DNA from: an uncultured Clostridia bacterium
GTDB lineage: Bacteria; Bacillota; Clostridia; Oscillospirales; Ruminococcaceae
Length of the DNA: 7,696 nucleotides
Direction of reading: 5' to 3'
Assembly (NCBI GenBank): GCA_947177545.1
Contig: CAMWVF010000043.1
Location: 1-7,696 of the forward strand
Part shown: piece after piece, positions 1 to 6,466 of the stretch
Position numbering within the stretch: position 1 is the stretch's first letter
Layout of the letters: every line of letters starts with the position of its first letter
The notes under the pieces: model-generated
Seen by the model: the letters and a program-made list of their open reading frames with translations, nothing else
What the model was told of the DNA's origin: nothing
The model's database searches: none
Position numbers and translations under genes: made by a program

Positions 1-198
1 AATACATCTATTGTTGTTAATGGAGTAAGACTTGGTGACACGTTAAGTAAAGTAAATTCCATTTTTGGTGAACCAGATAACGAAAATAAAAATGGTCCTA
101 TTGTTATTTACGAAGATAAAAACACCGGAAAGGGCTGCATTGGCTTTTGGTTTAATGACAGTGGGAATTTATATTCAATTACGTTAATTAGACAATGA
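1..198 (+). CDS. Unknown protein, C-terminal fragment (possible BamE/SmpA-like fold)
   Basis: The window opens inside a reading frame that stays open for 65 codons and stops at TGA 196-198; the start lies upstream of the window. The visible part begins [15 protein letters not shown], runs through IFGEPD and ends SITLIRQ. The pattern 'hydrophobic-x-G-x-x-L-x-x-V-x-x-x-F/L-G-x-P-D' resembles the small repeat fold seen in SmpA/BamE-like and related Gram-positive extracytoplasmic proteins, but this is a resemblance only. The DNA is AT-rich (16 G+C in the line 61-120, about 27%), like the two unknown membrane proteins further on and unlike ilvD. I do not recognise the gene. The absence of stops and the protein-like composition support coding. 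Confidence 0.6.
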   Translation, partial: NTSIVVNGVRLGDTLSKVNSIFGEPDNENKNGPIVIYEDKNTGKGCIGFWFNDSGNLYSITLIRQ

Positions 199-213
199 AA
201 CAAAAACAGTATC

Positions 214-242
214 TGAAATTAGCATTACGTATGCTGATTTTA
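214..242 (+). other. Imperfect hairpin in the ilvD leader
   Basis: The arms 214-225 and 231-242 can form a 12-pair stem with two G-U pairs around the 5-base loop TACGT. The core AGCAT/ATGCT is perfect. It lies 16 bases after the upstream stop codon and 45 bases before the ilvD start. The only run of T, TTTT at 238-241, is inside the 3' arm, so it would be a poor terminator. It may be a weak terminator for the upstream gene, a leader structure, or chance. I see no convincing -35/-10 pair and no T-box in the 89-base gap 199-287. Confidence 0.3.
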
Positions 243-273
243 ACAAAGAATATTCATATTCTGATTCTAACAC

Positions 274-279
274 AGGAGG
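274..279 (+). promoter_or_regulatory. Ribosome binding site that fixes the ilvD start
   Basis: AGGAGG at 274-279 sits 8 bases before ATG 288. A longer in-frame reading from ATG 195, which overlaps the upstream TGA, would add 31 residues unlike any IlvD N-terminus and lacks a good ribosome binding site. The 288 start is therefore preferred. Confidence 0.9.
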
Positions 280-287
280 ATAAAAAA

Positions 288-1946
288 ATGTACAGTGATT
301 CAATCAAAAACGGAGCAAATAACGCTCCACACCGCGCGCTTTTTCATGCGCTTGGTCTTACAAACGAGGAGATTTCCCGTCCAATGGTAGGAATTGTAAG
401 CTCCTACAACGAGATAGTTCCGGGACACATGAACATCGACAAGATAGTTGACGCCGTTAAGCTTGGCGTTGCAATGGCGGGGGGAACTCCCGTCGTATTC
501 CCTGCAATCGCTGTCTGCGACGGCATTGCAATGGGTCACAGGGGTATGAAGTACTCACTCGTTACCCGCGACCTTATTGCCGACAGCACCGAGGCTATGG
601 CTCTTGCTCACGGCTTTGACGCATTGGTAATGGTTCCCAACTGCGACAAGAACGTCCCCGGACTGCTTATGGCTGCTGCAAGACTGAATATCCCCGCAAT
701 TTTCGTAAGCGGCGGACCTATGCTTGCTGGACGTGTTGACGGCAAAAAGACAAGCTTCTCCAGCATTTCCGAGGCTGTGGGACAGTTCGCAGCAGGCACT
801 ATTGATGCGGACAAGCTTGAAGAGTACGAGAAAAAGGGCTGTCCCACCTGCGGCTCTTGTTCGGGTATGTACACAGCAAACTCTATGAACTGCCTTACCG
901 AGGTTTTGGGTATGGCTCTCAGGGGCAACGGTACTATCCCTGCAGTGTACTCACAGCGTATTGAGCTTGCAAAGCACGCAGGAATGAAGATAATGGAGCT
1001 TCTCGAAAAGGACATCAAGCCACTTGACATTATGACTGAAAAGGCTTTCATGAATGCTCTCACCGTGGATATGGCGCTGGGCTGCTCAACAAATAGTATG
1101 CTCCATCTGCCTGCGATTGCACACGAATGCGGAATAAACATCAACCTTTACATTGCAAACGATATAAGCTCCAAAACTCCCAATCTCTGTCACCTTGCAC
1201 CTGCGGGTCACACCTATATTGAGGAATTGGACGAAGCAGGCGGCGTGTACGCAGTAATGAACGAGCTTTCCAAGAAAAACCTGCTGAACCTTGACTGCAT
1301 GACCGCAACGGGCAAGACCGTGGGCGAAAACATTTCCGGTTGCGTAAACAAGGACACTGAGGTTATCCGTCCCATTGAAAATCCATACAGTCAGACAGGC
1401 GGAATTGCAGTGCTTCGCGGAAATCTTGCTCCCGACAGTTGTGTGGTAAAGCGCAGCGCAGTCTGTGAGGAAATGCTTATACACAGTGGTCCCGCAAGAG
1501 TTTTCGACTGCGAGGAGGACGCTATGGCTGCTATCACGGGCGGCAAAATAAAGGCTGGGGACGTTGTGGTTATCCGCTACGAGGGACCAAAGGGCGGACC
1601 CGGTATGCGTGAAATGCTGAACCCAACCTCCGCGATAATGGGCATGGGTCTGGGCAGCAAGGTGGCTCTCATCACCGACGGACGTTTCAGCGGCGCAACA
1701 CGTGGCGCGGCGATAGGTCACGTTTCCCCCGAGGCGGCTGTAGGCGGCGTTATCGGCGTTGTTGAGGAGGGGGACACTATCTCCATAAACATTCCCAAAA
1801 ACACCATTACTCTGGACGTCCCGCAGGAGGAGATAGACCGCAGGCTTGCGGCGTTCACACCCAAGACCAAGGAGCTTCACGGCTATCTGAAACGCTATGC
1901 GAAAATGGTTACGTCGGGTTCCACAGGGGCTATTTTAAAGGACTGA
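288..1946 (+). CDS. ilvD: Dihydroxy-acid dehydratase
   Basis: This 552-residue cytoplasmic enzyme converts 2,3-dihydroxy-isovalerate and 2,3-dihydroxy-3-methylvalerate into the 2-keto acid precursors of valine, leucine and isoleucine. Full length matches the family. Visible motifs are DGIAMGH with a metal-binding Asp at 78, NCDKN with Cys119, Asp120 and Lys121 (the lysine that is carbamylated in the family), [10 protein letters not shown] with Cys185, Cys188 and Cys191, the segment [11 protein letters not shown], and GRFSGATRG with the proposed catalytic Ser468. At the first cluster-ligand position of [2Fe-2S] enzymes (TPCN) this protein has VPGHM with Gly46, as in the E. coli enzyme, so an oxygen-sensitive [4Fe-4S]-type cluster is inferred. 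The paralogue Edd (6-phosphogluconate dehydratase) is less likely from length and motifs. No other ilv or leu gene is in the window. The stop is 4 bases before the next gene, suggesting co-transcription. Confidence 0.96.
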   Translation: MYSDSIKNGANNAPHRALFHALGLTNEEISRPMVGIVSSYNEIVPGHMNIDKIVDAVKLGVAMAGGTPVVFPAIAVCDGIAMGHRGMKYSLVTRDLIADSTEAMALAHGFDALVMVPNCDKNVPGLLMAAARLNIPAIFVSGGPMLAGRVDGKKTSFSSISEAVGQFAAGTIDADKLEEYEKKGCPTCGSCSGMYTANSMNCLTEVLGMALRGNGTIPAVYSQRIELAKHAGMKIMELLEKDIKPLDIMTEKAFMNALTVDMALGCSTNSMLHLPAIAHECGININLYIANDISSKTPNLCHLAPAGHTYIEELDEAGGVYAVMNELSKKNLLNLDCMTATGKTVGENISGCVNKDTEVIRPIENPYSQTGGIAVLRGNLAPDSCVVKRSAVCEEMLIHSGPARVFDCEEDAMAAITGGKIKAGDVVVIRYEGPKGGPGMREMLNPTSAIMGMGLGSKVALITDGRFSGATRGAAIGHVSPEAAVGGVIGVVEEGDTISINIPKNTITLDVPQEEIDRRLAAFTPKTKELHGYLKRYAKMVTSGSTGAILKD

Positions 1947-1950
1947 TTTT

Positions 1951-2718
1951 ATGAGTAAAGCAAAAAAGATTGTCATAAGGGTGCTGTTGATTATTTTTGT
2001 GATAATTTCGTTGTGCTCGATTACTTTAAACGTTATTGCAATTGTCAACGGACTTTCCGGAAGAGTTTTTCCTACAGAAATTATTTCCAAAAACGGCTGT
2101 GATGTACTGCGTATTCCTTCTCTCGCTGATCAACGTGACAGCCATAGTTTATTCATTGTAAGCGATGACGGCGTGATTGAAATAAACAGCATTGACAAAG
2201 GTTGGGAATTGATTCCGAAAAAAAGCGGTCGCTGTGTAGTTGTAAGTAAACTCCTTTATGGAGGACATCTATATGCAGACTATAATATGTATGACATAAC
2301 CGTTGATGAAAATTTAAAAATCAGTTATACCAAGAAAAACATTTATAAATTTTCTCCTGCTAATCTTTTTCATGGGTCGTATGCGGACAGCAAAATAAGT
2401 AGTAAAATAACTCTTAAAACTAACGGCGGCTCTGTAATTCTTTCAGATGATACGGTGAGGGAATTGCGTCATGAGATAGACAGTATTTACGGAAATGAAA
2501 ACGTCTGCAAATTTTCTCCCGACATTACGGATTGTGCAAAAATAATATTTGAGAAAAATTATAGTGATGATACAAGGTTTGTATGTGAATTTTATGTATC
2601 CAAGGACAGGTTTTATTACTGTAATATTATTGCAGGAAATGAGGAGTGGCACGAATTTGTCCCCGAAGATTTTTGCAGCCTTGACAGAATAAACGAACTG
2701 CTTGATTTAAAGGATTGA
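1951..2718 (+). CDS. Unknown single-pass membrane-anchored protein, 255 aa
   Basis: I do not recognise this protein. It begins with a few Lys/Arg residues and one strongly hydrophobic segment (about residues 8-32, IVIRVLLIIFVIISL onward), so it is probably a membrane-anchored protein with an extracytoplasmic body of about 220 residues. Residues about 68-120 (GVIEINSIDKGWELIPKKSG, then YDITVDENLKI) weakly recall a bacterial Ig-like group 2 repeat. The C-terminal 90 residues are mixed alpha/beta-like with aromatic strands. There is no lipobox: the Cys in ISLC lacks the required small residue. The ATG lies 4 bases after the ilvD stop, and its AAAGGA (1937-1942) is inside the last ilvD codons, so translation is probably coupled. 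Codons are AT-rich (14 G+C in line 2281-2340, about 23%), unlike its conserved neighbours, hinting at recent acquisition or weak constraint. Confidence 0.8.
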   Translation: MSKAKKIVIRVLLIIFVIISLCSITLNVIAIVNGLSGRVFPTEIISKNGCDVLRIPSLADQRDSHSLFIVSDDGVIEINSIDKGWELIPKKSGRCVVVSKLLYGGHLYADYNMYDITVDENLKISYTKKNIYKFSPANLFHGSYADSKISSKITLKTNGGSVILSDDTVRELRHEIDSIYGNENVCKFSPDITDCAKIIFEKNYSDDTRFVCEFYVSKDRFYYCNIIAGNEEWHEFVPEDFCSLDRINELLDLKD

Positions 2719-2722
2719 TACT

Positions 2723-3187
2723 ATGAATAAAAAATTAACTTTTGGCAAAGTTTTGGGCATAATTTTTTGTGTACTTGCGGCGGCGGGGACAGTCCTGCTG
2801 CTGCTTGTAAACGGCTATTTCGGCGGACAGATGAAGCTTATCGACAAGTTTTATACCACAATTGAGCGTGACGATTTTGATGGCTTTAAGGCTTGCTTTG
2901 CCGAAGATATAAGCAGCGAAGTAATGGAGGAACATTTTTCTGAATTTAAAAATGTTATTTCAATTTTGCAGGATAACGAGAAAATTCATGCAAAAGTTGA
3001 ATTTGTTCAACGAGTAAGTCTTTCAAGTAATTTATTTTCTAATAATTCAGATTGTTATGTGGTATATGATGTAACAATTTATAATGATGAGGAACACAAA
3101 GAATTTAGACAGGTTTTTCCAATGGAGCGTGAGGGAGGAAAATGGGTTTTTGATTTCTATTCTCCCTACTATCCTATTTTTCTGTAA
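2723..3187 (+). CDS. Unknown membrane-anchored protein, 154 aa, possible NTF2-like domain
   Basis: Residues about 9-31 (KVLGIIFCVLAAAGTVLLLLV) form a single hydrophobic anchor after a lysine-rich start. The remaining 120 residues start with KLIDKFYTTIERDDFDGFKACF and end with VFPMEREGGKWVFDFYSPYY. An N-terminal helix of the type 'F-Y-x-x-I-x-x-x-D-F-x-x-F', followed by strands and a final 'G-x-W-x-F-x-F-Y', resembles NTF2-like/DUF4878-like domains of secreted Gram-positive proteins; this is a pattern impression only. It starts 4 bases after the preceding gene through an almost identical stop/start junction (AAAGGA at 2709-2714), and 17 bases separate it from the GTPase gene. It is probably a member of the same transcript. 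Function is unknown; an immunity-like, sensory or envelope role cannot be told apart from sequence. Confidence 0.8.
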   Translation: MNKKLTFGKVLGIIFCVLAAAGTVLLLLVNGYFGGQMKLIDKFYTTIERDDFDGFKACFAEDISSEVMEEHFSEFKNVISILQDNEKIHAKVEFVQRVSLSSNLFSNNSDCYVVYDVTIYNDEEHKEFRQVFPMEREGGKWVFDFYSPYYPIFL

Positions 3188-3188
3188 A

Positions 3189-3196
3189 AAGGAGGT
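3189..3196 (+). promoter_or_regulatory. Strong ribosome binding site of the GTPase-NYN gene
   Basis: AAGGAGGT at 3189-3196 lies 8 bases before ATG 3205 and just after the TAA of the preceding gene. It is the longest match to the anti-Shine-Dalgarno sequence in the + strand gene cluster, which suggests efficient, independent initiation. Confidence 0.85.
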
Positions 3197-3204
3197 TAAG
3201 CCCG

Positions 3205-5760
3205 ATGAAACGTCTTGTAATAGGCATGATTGCCCACGTTGACTCGGGCAAAACCACCTTGTCGGAGGCTATGCTCTACCGCGCGGGAGAGACCCGCCGT
3301 CTCGGTCGGGTGGACAACGGGGACGCTTTCCTCGACACCTACGACGTTGAGCGGAGCAGGGGAATTACAGTTTTTTCCAAGCAAGCCGTCCTGCGGTTCG
3401 GGGACTGCGAGCTGACTATCCTCGACACCCCGGGGCACGCGGATTTTTCCGCCGAGACGGAGCGGGCTTTGCAGGCTTTGGACTATGCCGTCCTCGTCAT
3501 AAGCGGCACGGACGGGGTACAGAGCCATACCGAGACCCTTTGGCGGCTTCTTGCGAGATATAAAGTTCCAACTTTCATTTTTGTTAATAAAATGGACATA
3601 TCCGCTTTTGAAAGAAGCGTCCTTATGGGTGGACTTTCTTCCGCTCTTTCGGGAGGTTGCGTAAATTTTTCCGCCCCCGATTTTTTCGAGGACGCCGCTC
3701 TTACAGACGAAAATTTAATGAATGCTTTCCTTGAAACGGGGGAAATTTCCGATACCGAGATTGCAAAAGCCGTCTCGGAAAGGAAGCTTTTCCCTTGCTT
3801 TTTCGGTTCTGCATTAAAGCTGAACGGCGTAGACGAGCTGCTGACAGGGATAGAGCGTTACACTGAAAATAAATACGATAATTCCGATTTTGGAGCGATA
3901 GTTTATAAAATCACGGACGACAAGGGAACAAGACTTACCCACATCAAGATAACAGGTGGAGGTCTTAAAGTCCGTACCGCAATCGGAGATGAAAAGGTCA
4001 GCCGAATTCGCATTTATTCGGGGGCGAAGTTCAAAGCCGCTGACGAGGTTTTTGCAGGCTCGGTCTGCGCTGTTGAGGGGCTTTCAAAAACCTTTTCAGG
4101 TCAGCGTCTCGGCTTTGAGACAGGAAAAAACAGGGAATTTTTCCCGCTTTTAGAGCCTGTTATGACATATCGTCTCCTGTTGCCTGACGGAGCGGACAAG
4201 CACACCGTTCTGACCCAAATGCGGCGGCTTGAAGAGGAAGACCCCCAACTGCACGTCCTATGGAACGAAAGCTTGCAGGAAATACACGTCCGCCTAATGG
4301 GCAAGATACAGCTTGAAATACTGCAAACAGTAATGGCGGAACGCTTCGGGCTGCGTGCAGAATTTGCAGAGGGCAGCATTTTGTACAAGGAAACCATAGC
4401 CGAGCCAGTGGAAGGCGTGGGGCATTACGAGCCTTTGCGGCACTATGCGGAGGTACATTTGCTCCTTGAGCCTGCTGAGCAGGGCAGCGGCTTGCAGTTT
4501 TTGGCGGACTGCCGTGAGGAAATTTTAGATAAGAACTTCCAGCGATTGGTACTTACACATCTTGAAGAAAAGCAGCATGTTGGCGCGCTGACAGGCTCGC
4601 CCATAACAGATATGAAAATCACTGTTGTGGCGGGAAAAGCTCACCTCAAACACACCGAGGGGGGAGATTTCCGACAGGCAACCTATCGTGCGGTGCGGCA
4701 GGGTCTCCGTTCGGCGAAAAGCGTCCTTTTGGAGCCTTGGTACGGCTTTCGTCTTGAAGTGCCGTCTGAAAATGTGGGCAGGGCTATGTCAGATTTGCAG
4801 CGTATGTCTGCCGATTTCGATCCGCCCATGCAGAATGGTGGTACAGCAGTACTTACGGGAAAAGTCCCCGCCTCCGAGTTTGCGGACTACAGCACCGAGG
4901 TCATGAGCTACACAAGCGGCAGAGGACGGCTGACATTTAGTCTGGACGGCTACTACCCCTGTCACAATGCGGAGGAAGTTATTTCTAAAATCGGTTATGA
5001 CTGTGACGGCGACCTTGAAAACACCGCCGACAGCGTTTTTTGCTCCCACGGGGCGGGGTATGTTGTACCGTGGAACGAGGTTCGCAGTCATATGCACGTT
5101 TCCAGCGGCATAAGCTTCGGCAATTCGGAGGACGAGGCAGAGGTGGATCTCAAAATTACTCCCAAGCAGATTTCCGATTACCGCTCACGTCTTGCGGAAG
5201 ATAAGGAGCTTATGGAAATTTTCGAGCGAACATACGGAAAAATAAATCGCGACCCTCGGCACGCCCTGCACACCGAAAAGCAAGTCCGCCAGAAAAAGGA
5301 AAAGCCCGTGCCCATGCAGACAGGGGAGGAGTACCTTTTGGTGGACGGCTACAACATAATTTTCTCCTGGGACGAACTTAACGAGGTCGCAAAGGATAAT
5401 CTCGACCTTGCGCGAAGTATGCTGATAAACACTCTCTGCAACTATCAGGGGTTTAAGCGGTGTCATTTGATTTTGGTTTTTGACGCCTACAAGGTCAAGG
5501 GGAACGTCCGCGAGGTGGAGCAAGTCCACAACATCAGCGTGGTGTACACCAAAGAGGCGGAGACTGCCGATATGTACATCGAAAAGGTTACCAACGCACT
5601 GAAAAACGAGGCAGGAAAAAACTGCCGCGTCCGCGTGGCGACCTCGGACGGAACGGAACAGATAATCATTCTCGGAAACGGTGCGTACCGCGTTTCCGCA
5701 AAGGAATTTCACGATGAGGTAAAGCTTGTGGAAAAGGCTATTCGCGAATATATAAAATAA
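3205..5760 (+). CDS. TetM/EF-G-like ribosomal GTPase fused to a YacP/Rae1-type NYN ribonuclease domain
   Basis: This 851-residue cytoplasmic protein is intact. The G domain shows G1 AHVDSGKT (10-17), G2 RGIT (52-55), G3 DTPGH (74-78, with catalytic-type His78), G4 NKMD (128-131) and G5 GSALK (201-205). Domain II (about 230-320), domain III (about 330-405), domain IV (about 405-530) and domain V (to about 590) follow the TetM order. The domain IV tip reads HLKHTEGGD (480-488) instead of TetM's YYSPVSTPAD. A conserved-looking stretch FCSHGAGYVV (612-621) and a charged linker (about 640-708) lead to a NYN_YacP domain: LLVDGYNII (711-719, Asp714), LVFDAYKVKGN (757-767, Asp760), YTKEAETAD (781-789, Glu786/Asp789) and ATSDGTEQ (812-819, Asp815), then GAYRVSAKEF. 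TetM is about 639 residues and B. subtilis Rae1 about 170, so this is a real two-protein fusion. Likely role (inference): a ribosome-dependent mRNA cleavage or rescue factor. Tetracycline resistance is possible but less supported. Confidence 0.95.
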   Translation: MKRLVIGMIAHVDSGKTTLSEAMLYRAGETRRLGRVDNGDAFLDTYDVERSRGITVFSKQAVLRFGDCELTILDTPGHADFSAETERALQALDYAVLVISGTDGVQSHTETLWRLLARYKVPTFIFVNKMDISAFERSVLMGGLSSALSGGCVNFSAPDFFEDAALTDENLMNAFLETGEISDTEIAKAVSERKLFPCFFGSALKLNGVDELLTGIERYTENKYDNSDFGAIVYKITDDKGTRLTHIKITGGGLKVRTAIGDEKVSRIRIYSGAKFKAADEVFAGSVCAVEGLSKTFSGQRLGFETGKNREFFPLLEPVMTYRLLLPDGADKHTVLTQMRRLEEEDPQLHVLWNESLQEIHVRLMGKIQLEILQTVMAERFGLRAEFAEGSILYKETIAEPVEGVGHYEPLRHYAEVHLLLEPAEQGSGLQFLADCREEILDKNFQRLVLTHLEEKQHVGALTGSPITDMKITVVAGKAHLKHTEGGDFRQATYRAVRQGLRSAKSVLLEPWYGFRLEVPSENVGRAMSDLQRMSADFDPPMQNGGTAVLTGKVPASEFADYSTEVMSYTSGRGRLTFSLDGYYPCHNAEEVISKIGYDCDGDLENTADSVFCSHGAGYVVPWNEVRSHMHVSSGISFGNSEDEAEVDLKITPKQISDYRSRLAEDKELMEIFERTYGKINRDPRHALHTEKQVRQKKEKPVPMQTGEEYLLVDGYNIIFSWDELNEVAKDNLDLARSMLINTLCNYQGFKRCHLILVFDAYKVKGNVREVEQVHNISVVYTKEAETADMYIEKVTNALKNEAGKNCRVRVATSDGTEQIIILGNGAYRVSAKEFHDEVKLVEKAIREYIK

Positions 5761-5793
5761 GGGACGAGTACAGTGCTCGTCCCTTATTTTATA
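5751..5793. terminator. Bidirectional intrinsic terminator between convergent gene clusters
   Basis: Two perfect 18-base arms, tataaaataagggacgag (5751-5768) and its exact complement (5776-5793), enclose the 7-base loop TACAGTG. The GC part (GGGACGAG) is flanked by an A-rich 5' side and TTATTTTATA on the 3' side, so the structure ends with a U-rich tract when read from either strand. The TAA of the GTPase-NYN gene (5758-5760) is inside the left arm. It should stop the + strand transcript and could also stop - strand transcription coming from the pyrophosphatase. Confidence 0.93.
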
Positions 5794-5897
5794 TACAGCT
5801 TAAAAGCTGTACTGTAGGTTTAAAATGTATACTAACAGTACAAATAACGCACGATTGTCTTTCAGAGTACTATCAGCACTAAAAATATACTGATAGT
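5794..5897. repeat. Cluster of small inverted repeats in the convergent intergenic region
   Basis: Three further inverted repeats follow the terminator: TACAGCTT/AAGCTGTA (5794-5801 with 5804-5811), TGTACTGT/ACAGTACA (5808-5815 with 5835-5842) and ACTATCAG/CTGATAGT (5869-5876 with 5890-5897). The first two share bases 5808-5811 and cannot form together. None is followed by a clear U tract, so they are not obvious terminators. There is no gene in 5761-5918. Confidence 0.55.
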
Positions 5898-5918
5898 TCA
5901 AAAATCTGACAGACAGTA

Positions 5919-6464
5919 CTACTCTTTTATCTTGCCCTTGCAGAAGCTGTCAATGTAACGGTCTATGCACCGCTCAATAATGGCAACGGCTTCGTCTCTG
6001 CCTTTCATTTCGTCAATGACCGTCTCCTTGCCCTCCAGTGATTTATACACCGTAAAGAAGTGGGACATCTCGTTAAAAACGTGCTGTGGCAGCTCGCTTA
6101 TGTCGGTGTAGCTGTTGTAAGTGGGATCATTAAAGGGTATGGCGATTATCTTGTCGTCACGCGCTCCGTTGTCAAGCATGGAGATAACTCCGATAGGGTA
6201 GCACTTCACCAGTGCAAGCGAGCAAATGGACTCGGAGCAAAGCACCAGTACGTCCAGCGGGTCGCCGTCCTCGGCGTAGGTGCGGGGTATAAAGCCGTAG
6301 TTTGCAGGGTAGTGGGTGGAGGTGTACAGCACCCTGTCCAGCAAAAGGAAACCCGTTTTCTTGTCAAGCTCGTACTTCATTTTGCTGCCCTTTTCGATTT
6401 CGATTACCGCATAAAAATTCTCCTTGGTAATGCGGTTGGGGGATATGTCGTGCCATATATTCAT
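5919..6464 (-). CDS. ppa: Inorganic pyrophosphatase, family I (soluble)
   Basis: This 181-residue cytoplasmic enzyme hydrolyses PPi to two phosphates with Mg2+, pulling biosynthetic reactions such as nucleotide-sugar, aminoacyl-tRNA and nucleic acid synthesis forward. The family signature DGDPLDVLV (66-74) supplies metal-binding Asp66, Asp68 and Asp71. MLDNGARDDK (96-105) supplies Asp98, Asp103 and Lys105, matching E. coli Asp97, Asp102 and Lys104. Further matches are VIEIEKGSKMKYELDK (20-35), DRVLYTSTHYPANYGFIP (43-60) and HFFTVYKSLEGKE near residue 140. Length is close to the 175-residue E. coli enzyme. The ATG at 6464 is preceded by AAAGGA (plus-strand 6474-6479) with a 9-base spacer, inside the end of the upstream glycosyltransferase gene, and only 2 bases separate the two genes, so translation is likely coupled. 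The stop faces the shared terminator. Confidence 0.95.
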   Translation of the reverse strand: MNIWHDISPNRITKENFYAVIEIEKGSKMKYELDKKTGFLLLDRVLYTSTHYPANYGFIPRTYAEDGDPLDVLVLCSESICSLALVKCYPIGVISMLDNGARDDKIIAIPFNDPTYNSYTDISELPQHVFNEMSHFFTVYKSLEGKETVIDEMKGRDEAVAIIERCIDRYIDSFCKGKIKE

Positions 6465-6466
6465 AG

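Noticed and set aside
195..287. Possible 31-residue N-terminal extension of IlvD from ATG 195, overlapping the upstream TGA
   Set aside because: It has no ribosome binding site and does not look like an IlvD N-terminus, while AGGAGG lies 8 bases before ATG 288, where IlvD homology begins.
199..287. T-box or amino-acid-responsive leader upstream of ilvD
   Set aside because: The gap is only 89 bases, with no T-box sequence, no leader peptide rich in Ile/Val/Leu codons and no terminator/antiterminator pair.
1086..1880. 264-codon open frame on the - strand inside ilvD
   Set aside because: It is fully antisense to a conserved enzyme, its Cys/His/Val-rich translation resembles no family I know, and it has no ribosome binding site; it is a codon-bias shadow.
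1951..2060. Lipoprotein signal in the 255-aa or 154-aa membrane proteins
   Set aside because: Cysteines occur in the hydrophobic segments (ISLC and IIFC), but the residue before each Cys is not the small residue a lipobox needs, and the hydrophobic stretch continues past it.
5185..5712. 175-codon open frame on the - strand inside the NYN region
   Set aside because: It is antisense to a clearly conserved domain and no family motif is visible in its translation.
3205..5760. Annotation as an acquired tetracycline resistance gene (tet class)
   Set aside because: The domain IV tip differs from TetM, a nuclease domain is fused on, and no mobile-element gene or tet leader peptide is nearby. Resistance is not excluded but is not supported.
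5869..5897. Second terminator for ppa
   Set aside because: The 8-pair stem has a 13-base loop and no U tract after it on the - strand; the strong hairpin at 5751-5793 is the better candidate.
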